Part shown: positions 25,654 to 31,919 of the stretch, in pieces
Layout: every line of letters starts with the position of its first letter
How positions within the stretch are numbered: position 1 is the first letter of the stretch
DNA from: Deltaproteobacteria bacterium
GTDB lineage: Bacteria; Desulfobacterota; Desulfarculia; Adiutricales; JAGVGV01
Assembly: GCA_015233515.1 (NCBI GenBank)
Contig: JADFXS010000009.1
Span: 1 to 33,369 of the forward strand
DNA length: 33,369 nt
Direction of reading: 5' to 3'
Notes under the pieces: model-generated
What the model saw: only the letters and a program-made list of their open reading frames with translations
What the model was told of the DNA's origin: nothing
Database searches by the model: none
Program-made: the position numbers and the translations under genes

Positions 25654-26922
25654 TTAAGGTTTTCGTTGTTGTGGATCTTTGTACTCTTCGATGGTTTTAA
25701 GAATCTGATCCGCTCCGCTAAGAATATCCATTGGGAAATCGAAGCCAACCAGAGAAGCCGCGAGAAGATTAACACAAATTACTTGAGGATCTTCCAGAAT
25801 CTGACTGATGTTCCGAGGTTTAGCTCCGTTAAAAATTTTGGCTATGGTTTGGGCGTAAAATTTTCCGGCATAATCGAAATTGGGTTGAGCCATACTCATC
25901 ATAGCCCCGTAATGGACTTCGTATAAAGTGCCCATCGTAAAATTAGGAATCTTGTGCTTGAAAAGAGGAGCGAGGAGTCTGGCCATATTCCTTTCGGTCA
26001 CTCCGCGATGGATAGTGATGTACATAGCATCAATTTTAGGGGCCAGTTCCTGGTGGCAGTCGACTACCGCTTTTTCGGCCGCCGTCAGATCGACGCCGGA
26101 AAATGAGGCATGGCACTTTATGATTTCAAAGCCTCTTTCCTTGGCTACCGTCTCGATTTGATCCAATCCGGAATACGACCGGCCTTCAACGGTGTCTTCC
26201 AAGACCATACCCATTTTTTTAAACTTGACGATTTCATGGAACAGCCTGACTTGTCGAGCATATCTCGTGGGATCCACCCGAGCGTGAACGTGATCGAAAC
26301 CCGAATCTTCCGGGCTTTTGATTATACCGGAAGCATAAGCGTTGCTGGTGGAAAGGACAATTGTCGGCACCCCATGATCATTATTGGCCAAGTCCTGCCC
26401 AGCCCAGGTACCCATGGCGATCATTAGATCGATATCCTTGACCCGGTTGGCTCGGTTCAGGAAATCAGCTTTATTTTTGCTGCGCTTCTCCTCGTTCCAA
26501 TCAGCGGACCAATAAGCGTCGGAGACGAATTCAAGGAAATGGTTAGACTGATCCGCGGACAGGCAGTTCCAGATATCTCTGGTCTTGGACGCCTGTTTCA
26601 GGCATTCATTATCAGCGTTTTCCAGCCACCCCATTTTAGCCAGGAAAGACAAGGTCGATTTTAAAACAGGAATATAGTCATTATAATTACCGCCCTCTAA
26701 GTACCCGATTCTCCATTTTTTACCTTGATGATCGATAGGGGCGGTCCTGAAGTCTCCTTGATCGGAAGCTGAGGCGGTCGCCATCGCCAGCAAAAGAAAG
26801 AACATCGGCAGTAAACAAAAAATGGTTGAATGATTGGCGGTTTTTGGTGTCTTCCCAAAAGTGGGAATTAAATCGGGCAACGAAAACCGGAAAAAAAGAA
26901 TTTTAAATTGAGGAGAAGACAC
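25654..26922 (-). CDS. Periplasmic ABC-type substrate-binding protein dedicated to a sensor kinase
   Basis: A 422-aa binding protein of the ABC_sub_bind type: KKWRIGYLEGGNYNDYIPVL opens the first lobe, then IDLMIAMGTWAGQDLAN, GVPTIVLSTSNAYASG, MGMVLEDTVEGRSYSGL and MYITIHRGVTERNMARL. No ABC permease or ATPase gene is nearby; the partner is the Cache kinase 15 nt downstream. I place the start at GTG 26922 (GGAGG 5 nt upstream) rather than ATG 27066, because a good promoter lies at 26991-26963, inside the longer frame. A hydrophobic stretch LLPMFFLLLAMATASA then serves as an export signal after an unusually long N-region of about 35 aa. Ligand unknown. Confidence 0.85.
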   Translation of the reverse strand: MSSPQFKILFFRFSLPDLIPTFGKTPKTANHSTIFCLLPMFFLLLAMATASASDQGDFRTAPIDHQGKKWRIGYLEGGNYNDYIPVLKSTLSFLAKMGWLENADNECLKQASKTRDIWNCLSADQSNHFLEFVSDAYWSADWNEEKRSKNKADFLNRANRVKDIDLMIAMGTWAGQDLANNDHGVPTIVLSTSNAYASGIIKSPEDSGFDHVHARVDPTRYARQVRLFHEIVKFKKMGMVLEDTVEGRSYSGLDQIETVAKERGFEIIKCHASFSGVDLTAAEKAVVDCHQELAPKIDAMYITIHRGVTERNMARLLAPLFKHKIPNFTMGTLYEVHYGAMMSMAQPNFDYAGKFYAQTIAKIFNGAKPRNISQILEDPQVICVNLLAASLVGFDFPMDILSGADQILKTIEEYKDPQQRKP

Positions 26923-26962
26923 GGAAACCTCCGGTGATCTAAAATGTAGTCGCTTGTATTCG

Positions 26963-26991
26963 ATTATAGAGGTTCGGCGTGAATCGGACAA
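26963..26991 (-). promoter_or_regulatory. Putative promoter with palindromic spacer (TTGTCC-N17-TATAAT) for the binding protein/kinase operon
   Basis: On the minus strand TTGTCC (26991-26986), 17-nt spacer with TTC-ACGCC-GAA, then a perfect TATAAT (26968-26963). The spacer and the GGATTTGTCC lead-in match the promoter before the kinase at 5472. A solo MITE end (27000-27025) replaces the CTTAAA block seen upstream in the other copies. Start of transcription is expected near 26956. Confidence 0.7.
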
Positions 26992-26999
26992 ATCCGCAG

Positions 27000-27025
27000 C
27001 GAAAAAACTTTCGAGAACCACTATA
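27000..27025. repeat. Solo 26-bp MITE end next to a promoter
   Basis: CGAAAAAACTTTCGAG, then AACCACTATA, identical to the MITE right end at 14596-14621 except for two bases. It begins 9 bases upstream of the -35 box of the minus-strand promoter. Confidence 0.7.
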
Positions 27026-27372
27026 ATCAGGTATCTTCCGCAATATATTACCCATTGATAATTCATTGAATCTCGTGGCCGGCCGATTCAAGGCCGACCG
27101 GGCCGCGTCCGGAGCCGCTGCGGAATGCATGCCGCCGGGCGTTGTTGCCGGGAGTTACGCGTCTAGATACCCGCAAGTGGTGAATTAGGGGCAAACGAAG
27201 GAATTGACAAGCGGTCGCCGGATGTGTTGAATTACCTCTTCGTGATTGACGGAGATGGACTCCGCCCGGGCGCCGCTCGTTTATCGCATATGGTTCCTGG
27301 AGTAGCTTAAACCTATATCCAGTTCATACTGACTCAGTACTGCTCGTATATACCGGAAAGGCACGAATTATT
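27026..27372. other. Divergent intergenic region between the sensor operon and the sulfatase operon
   Basis: About 350 bases. GC-rich and featureless from 27070 to 27190, then a possible sigma-70 promoter TTGACA (27204-27209)-N17-TTGAAT (27227-27232) facing the sulfatase, and the palindromic module at 27306-27352. No gene is supported here. Confidence 0.4.
27306..27352 (+). promoter_or_regulatory. Variant palindromic-spacer promoter for the sulfatase operon
   Basis: GTAGCTTAAA as in the module at 5371, a weak -35 TTCATA (27323-27328), an 18-nt spacer and -10 TATATA (27347-27352). The spacer region carries a perfect 13-bp palindrome, TACTGACTCAGTA (27327-27339), different from the GGTTC-N5-GAACC type, so a different repressor may act on the same scaffold. 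Confidence 0.45.
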
Positions 27373-29340
27373 ATGAAAAAAATTACACGCCGTGAATTTC
27401 TCGGCCTTCCGCCCAAGATTCTTGCCACCGCCGCCCTCACCGGAGTTGTTGGAACAATCTCCGCTTGCTCTTCTGATTCTTCTTCTTCCAATAGTAATCC
27501 GAGCAGTTCGAACCGTCTGCTCAATCCGAACATATTGCTGCTCATGGTGGATCAAATGCAGACTCCACCGCAAGGGTATGGACCCAACGAGGGCATGGCG
27601 CAAGGATTAAAAGAGATATTAGGATTTCAGCCGCTTTCTTCCGATAATTCCTACAGCCGGTTTTTTCCCGGTCTCTTGCGATTGCGGCAAAACGCCGTGG
27701 TTTTGCGAAAACACCATATCGCCTCTTCCGCCTGTGTCCCAAGCCGGGCCTGCATCATGACCGGTCAGTATTCAAGTATTACCGGCGTTGACCAGACGGA
27801 CGGCATGTTGAAATCCGCCAGTGAAGTCACCTTTCTCGACCCCAATGGCACACCGACCATCGGCGATTGGTTTCGCGCCGTGGGTTATTCCACCCACTAT
27901 TTCGGAAAATGGCACGTCTCTGACGCCGAGCCGCCCGATTATCTCGAGCCTTGGGGGTTTTCCGAATGGGAGAAGTCATATCCCGAGCCTCATGGCGGAA
28001 ACGCCTACAACCTGGGAGTGTATCGCGATATCGATTTCACTAACAACGTTGTGAACTTTCTGGCTGAAAAGGGAAAGGGCGGCTCCAATACTCCCTGGTT
28101 TGCCGTCGGTTCCCTGGTAAATCCCCATGACGACGGCGCTTTGCCTGTAAACTGGCAAGCGCCCGGCAACACCGGCGTTGTTCCTTGGACCAATTATCCG
28201 CCACCGACCTCAATTCCCATCCAAGGCCAGAAAAGCCTGCCGAGAACATCCGATGGACTCTCGGTCGACTTGAACCCGGACGGTTTCCCGCAAAACAACT
28301 CCGCCTTACCGCCAACCTTTAGCGAGTCTCTCAACGACAAGCCGCGATGTCAGAAAGACTACGCTCTCAAGTACGGGCTCATGCAGAAATCCGTCACCGA
28401 GTACACCTTTCAAACCATGGGTTTGAACCTCCAGTCGCCCTATCCCTTTCAACTGCAGGGCCAATACGCGACCGGTTGGTCCCTGGCCTATAACCAGTTC
28501 TATGCCTATTGCCATTATCTGATGGATCTGCAACTTCGCAAAATTTTACAAGCCCTTGATAACAGCGGTCTTACGGAAAATACCATCGTCATTTTTCTGT
28601 CCGATCACGGTGACATGACCGGCGCCCATGGCGGCATGATTCAGAAATGGCACAACGCTTATGAACAAACGATACGGGTGCCCATGGTTGTTTCTTCCCC
28701 TCTGGTGAATGCGAATAAATCGGTAATGCGGGAAATCCTTCAACCCACAAGCTCCATTGACTTGGCCCCGACCTTGTTGGCCCTCGCCGGGTTCAATGAA
28801 ACACCGGTCCGCGGCCTCATGGAAAACATTCACGGCAAATCAGTGGTCAAAGCGTTTGTGGGCGCCGACCTGTCGTCTCATATAAAGGGTAAAAGCACGG
28901 GGGACGTCATCGGCCCGGATGGAAAAGCGCGACCCGGCGTTTTATTCATGACCAATGACTCGATAACCGAACCCGGGGCCAATCCGTCCGGCGCAACCCT
29001 GGCAAAATACAACCTGTTTCTGGCCAACGTCAATGCGGCAATCAGTAATGGATCGCCCTTGGCGCCCGGGACGGTCCGGCAGCCCAACCACGTAAGAGCC
29101 CTGTGCACCGGCGATTGGAAAATCGTTCGATATGTGGACCCCAAGGCAGTTGAACCGGATGAATGGGAACTCTACTACCTGAAAGCCGATCCTAATGAAC
29201 AAATAAATCTTGTTGATTTCAAGACCGGCGAGGTGCGCACCGACGTGACCGTGTCCGGTTTGGCCTGGGAAGAACTGCGACTGAAAAACAGGCAATTGAG
29301 AAACGATCTGGCCCAGCAGGAAGCTTCCATGCACGGCTGA
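27373..29340 (+). CDS. Tat-exported lipoprotein sulfatase (formylglycine type)
   Basis: A 655-aa sulfate ester hydrolase of the alkaline-phosphatase superfamily. The N-terminus has a twin-arginine motif (TRREFLG, Arg6-Arg7), a hydrophobic stretch and a lipobox TISAC with Cys32, so export as a folded lipoprotein is likely, followed by a Ser-rich linker. The active-site signature is Cys121-Val-Pro-Ser-Arg125 in SSACVPSRACIMTGQYSS, with Cys121 to be converted to formylglycine. Metal and sulfate contacts include LLLMVDQM near residue 60, YFGKWHV, and FLSDHGDMTGAHG. The next gene encodes the matching anaerobic maturase, 39 nt away. The sulfated substrate cannot be told; the choline-sulfatase/arylsulfatase group is possible. 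Confidence 0.93.
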   Translation: MKKITRREFLGLPPKILATAALTGVVGTISACSSDSSSSNSNPSSSNRLLNPNILLLMVDQMQTPPQGYGPNEGMAQGLKEILGFQPLSSDNSYSRFFPGLLRLRQNAVVLRKHHIASSACVPSRACIMTGQYSSITGVDQTDGMLKSASEVTFLDPNGTPTIGDWFRAVGYSTHYFGKWHVSDAEPPDYLEPWGFSEWEKSYPEPHGGNAYNLGVYRDIDFTNNVVNFLAEKGKGGSNTPWFAVGSLVNPHDDGALPVNWQAPGNTGVVPWTNYPPPTSIPIQGQKSLPRTSDGLSVDLNPDGFPQNNSALPPTFSESLNDKPRCQKDYALKYGLMQKSVTEYTFQTMGLNLQSPYPFQLQGQYATGWSLAYNQFYAYCHYLMDLQLRKILQALDNSGLTENTIVIFLSDHGDMTGAHGGMIQKWHNAYEQTIRVPMVVSSPLVNANKSVMREILQPTSSIDLAPTLLALAGFNETPVRGLMENIHGKSVVKAFVGADLSSHIKGKSTGDVIGPDGKARPGVLFMTNDSITEPGANPSGATLAKYNLFLANVNAAISNGSPLAPGTVRQPNHVRALCTGDWKIVRYVDPKAVEPDEWELYYLKADPNEQINLVDFKTGEVRTDVTVSGLAWEELRLKNRQLRNDLAQQEASMHG

Positions 29341-29379
29341 GCCGGCTAATAGTTTCTGAAAAGGTATTTTATTCGCCAT

Positions 29380-30666
29380 ATGGCCGATAAGAAAAAAACC
29401 AACCATAAATCTTCGGATCGCAATGGCCCGGCGCCCCATGGTTTTCATCTTATGGCCAAGCCCGCCGGGCCGTCTTGCAATCTCAGTTGCTCATATTGCT
29501 TTTATCGAGAGAAAAAAACTTTTTTCCCCGAAAATAAAGCCTTCCGCATGTCCGACGAAGTTCTTGAGGCCTATACCAGAAAATATATTGAATCCCAGCC
29601 CGGCCCATCCGTCGTATTCGATTGGCAGGGAGGAGAATCCACCCTGCTGGGAGTCGATTTTTTCCGGCACGCACTGGATTTGCAAAAAAAATACAGCATG
29701 GGGAAACAGATTGCCAATACGCTGCAGACCAATGGCACACTTATCGACGAGGCCTGGTGTGTTTTTCTTTCAAAAAACAACTTTTTGGTCGGATTGAGCC
29801 TGGACGGCCCCGAAGAGGTTCACGACGCGCACCGCGTGGATAAGGACGGCCAACCAACCTTCGCCAAAGTGTTACATGCCCTGAAGATGTTGCAAAAATT
29901 TGGCGTGGAAATAAACGTTCTGGCCGCCGTTAATATCGAAAGCTCACGGCATCCCTTTGAAGTATACGCTTTTTTCAAGCAACACGGGGTGCGGTTCATC
30001 CAATTTATCCCCATCGTTGAAAGGGAGATCGATCCCGAAGCGGAAAAATTGGGAATCTCCCTGGCCGCTCCACCGTCTCTCACCCATGAAGAAAAGTCGA
30101 CTACGGTCACCCCTTGGAGTGTCCAGCCGGAACAATATGGTGAATTCCTCATCCAAGTTTTCAAAGAGTGGATAAAAAATGATGTCGGCCGTACATTTGT
30201 GATGAATTTCGAATGGAGTCTGGCCGCCTGGGCCGGGGTCGGGCCGGGGGTCTGCTATATCTCCCCCCGCTGCGGGCGGAACCTGATATTAGAGCATAAC
30301 GGCAATATTTATTCCTGCGACCATTTCATGTACCCGGCTTACCGCCTTGGAAACATACTGGAGGGCGGGTTGAAAAAAATACTTTTGTCAAAAAAACAGA
30401 TCGCGTTCGGCGCATCAAAAGAAACCGCCCTTCCTGAATATTGTCGCTATTGCGATGTCCTTTTCGCCTGCCGCGGCGGATGCCCCAAGCATCGCTTCGC
30501 CCAATCTCCCGATGGCGCACCCGGCCTAAACTACCTTTGCGCGGGATTTAAAAAATTCCATCACCACGTCAATCCTTCCATGAAACACATGGTGGAGCTT
30601 ATCAACAGGGACATTCCAGTGCACAAAATCATGGAGGCGGAGTATCCGCCTGAAGCATCCGGGTAA
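29380..30666 (+). CDS. Anaerobic sulfatase-maturating enzyme (radical SAM/SPASM)
   Basis: A 428-aa enzyme converting the active-site Cys (or Ser) of sulfatases to formylglycine without oxygen. The radical SAM motif is C-NLS-C-SY-C (Cys33, Cys37, Cys40). DWQGGESTLLG and LQTNGTLIDEAWC are typical. The SPASM part holds eight cysteines (292, 298, 313, 355, 358, 364, 368, 387), enough for two auxiliary [4Fe-4S] clusters, and Asp314 in SCDHF matches the position of the catalytic aspartate of the family. It must act in the cytoplasm before the folded sulfatase leaves by Tat. AAAGGT lies upstream of the ATG. It is co-transcribed with the sulfatase. Confidence 0.94.
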   Translation: MADKKKTNHKSSDRNGPAPHGFHLMAKPAGPSCNLSCSYCFYREKKTFFPENKAFRMSDEVLEAYTRKYIESQPGPSVVFDWQGGESTLLGVDFFRHALDLQKKYSMGKQIANTLQTNGTLIDEAWCVFLSKNNFLVGLSLDGPEEVHDAHRVDKDGQPTFAKVLHALKMLQKFGVEINVLAAVNIESSRHPFEVYAFFKQHGVRFIQFIPIVEREIDPEAEKLGISLAAPPSLTHEEKSTTVTPWSVQPEQYGEFLIQVFKEWIKNDVGRTFVMNFEWSLAAWAGVGPGVCYISPRCGRNLILEHNGNIYSCDHFMYPAYRLGNILEGGLKKILLSKKQIAFGASKETALPEYCRYCDVLFACRGGCPKHRFAQSPDGAPGLNYLCAGFKKFHHHVNPSMKHMVELINRDIPVHKIMEAEYPPEASG

Positions 30667-30743
30667 AGACCCGACCACCGCCCTTCCGTTTGAAAGTTTT
30701 TAAAAGATATCAATTGTTGAAAGCATGAGGCTCCGCGAGTAAC

Positions 30744-30790
30744 TTAAATCTTAATCGGATTTGTCCGGTTCACTTCGAACCGGTACGGAA
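30744..30790 (+). promoter_or_regulatory. Putative palindromic-spacer promoter for the SUMF1-fold gene
   Basis: CTTAAA (30744-30749), TTGTCC (30762-30767), a 17-nt spacer holding the perfect inverted repeat GGTTC-ACTTC-GAACC, then TACGGA (30785-30790), a weak -10. This is the clearest palindrome of the family, so transcription may depend on a bound regulator. Expected start is near 30797. Confidence 0.6.
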
Positions 30791-30894
30791 AAACAAATGA
30801 AAATACGAATCCGGCGAGTTTGTCATTGGCGATAGTTTCGCCTTCTCACCTGCAAGTTCACGCTAAACTAATACAATTTCAGGAGAATGCCTTT

Positions 30895-31692
30895 ATGACT
30901 CTGAACAGGTTATTGGGACTGGGCGCCGGCCTGGCGCTTTTGATGGGTCTCAGCCAATTGGTTTTACCCGCCGCCTCATCCTCTGGCGGAGAACGAAAAA
31001 AATTTACCAATTCCCTCGGGATGGAGTTCGTGCTGATTCCGGCTGGGAAATTCATGATGGGCAGTCTGCCCAGCGAGACGGATGGAGACACCGATGAAAC
31101 CCGACATCAGGTGACCATTTCCCGGCCGTTTTACATGCAGACCACGGAGGTGACCCAGGGGCAGTGGCGGGCGTTGATGGGGAACAACCCTTCAAAATTC
31201 AAGGACTGTGGTGATGATTGCCCGGTGGAGAGCGTGTCCTTCAACGAAATTCTGGATTTCATCAGTCGCTTGAACGACAAGGAAGGTGGAGCCGAGTATC
31301 GTTTGCCCACCGAGGCGGAATGGGAGTACGCCGCCCGGGCCGGGAATACGGGCGCTTATTGTTTTGGCAATGACACCGATAAATTAGATGAGTACGCCTG
31401 GTACAGCAATAATTCAGGCGGCCGGACTCATCCAGTCGGGCGGAAACGACCCAACGCCTGGGGCTTATACGATATGCACGGCAATGTGTGGGAGTGGTGC
31501 CGGGATAGGTATGGTAATTATCCATCAAAACCGGTAACCGACCCCCAAGGCCCTAGCCGGGGGGCCTTCCGCCAAGATCGCGGCGGGGGTTGGGACAGTT
31601 GGGCCTACATCCTCCGTTCGGCCTTCCGTAGCGGCCAAGAAACCGCTACTCGCTATAATTTCCTGGGCTTCCGCTTGGCCAGGACCTCATAA
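30895..31692 (+). CDS. Secreted SUMF1/FGE-fold protein lacking FGE catalytic cysteines
   Basis: A 265-aa protein with a signal peptide (MTLNRLLGLGAGLALLMGLS) and one formylglycine-generating-enzyme-sulfatase domain: SLGMEFVLIPAGKFMMGS, TTEVTQGQWRALMGNNPS, YRLPTEAEWEYAARAG, GLYDMHGNVWEWCRDRYGNY and GGGWDSWAYILRSAFRSG. Aerobic FGEs need two cysteines near the C-terminus to bind copper; here that segment reads RSAFRSGQETATRYNFLGFR with none, so sulfatase activation is unlikely. Homologues without the cysteines often serve as binding or unrelated enzymatic domains. The ATG at 30895 follows AGGAG; the longer frame from 30820 lacks a ribosome site. It has its own promoter and is not tightly linked to the sulfatase operon. 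Confidence 0.88.
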   Translation: MTLNRLLGLGAGLALLMGLSQLVLPAASSSGGERKKFTNSLGMEFVLIPAGKFMMGSLPSETDGDTDETRHQVTISRPFYMQTTEVTQGQWRALMGNNPSKFKDCGDDCPVESVSFNEILDFISRLNDKEGGAEYRLPTEAEWEYAARAGNTGAYCFGNDTDKLDEYAWYSNNSGGRTHPVGRKRPNAWGLYDMHGNVWEWCRDRYGNYPSKPVTDPQGPSRGAFRQDRGGGWDSWAYILRSAFRSGQETATRYNFLGFRLARTS

Positions 31693-31832
31693 TCGCGGGA
31701 TATGAGGTTGATTGAAGCTCCTCGCGGCAAACCAATGGGAATGCGCCTGGGGGTTCAAAGGTCATCATTGCCGGAAGGCATTGAAATAATGAATGGAAAT
31801 TCATGAATATGAACCAAGGGTTCAGAGGACGG
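31693..31832. other. Intergenic stretch upstream of the last kinase
   Basis: It holds a half copy of the TTGAAGCTYCYCGC repeat near 31714 and otherwise nothing recognisable. Confidence 0.3.
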
Positions 31833-31879
31833 TTTAAACCCGATCTATTTTTGTCCAATTCACGCTATACTGGTATACA
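31833..31879 (+). promoter_or_regulatory. Putative palindromic-spacer promoter for the kinase at 31920
   Basis: TTTAAA (31833-31838), TTGTCC (31851-31856), a 17-nt spacer opening AATTCACGCT, and TATACA (31874-31879). Spacing equals the copies at 5371 and 30744; the right half of the spacer palindrome is decayed here. Expected start is near 31886. Confidence 0.65.
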
Positions 31880-31919
31880 AGGCTTTTAGACTGCTGAAAA
31901 ACTACGGAGTGCGTCGGAA

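Noticed and set aside
26923..27066. ATG at 27066 as start of the binding protein
   Set aside because: It lies upstream of a TATAAT promoter, spans a MITE end, and has no ribosome site; GTG at 26922 has GGAGG.
30895..31692. Calling the SUMF1-fold protein an oxygen-dependent formylglycine-generating enzyme
   Set aside because: The C-terminal catalytic cysteines are absent and a dedicated anaerobic maturase is encoded next to the sulfatase.
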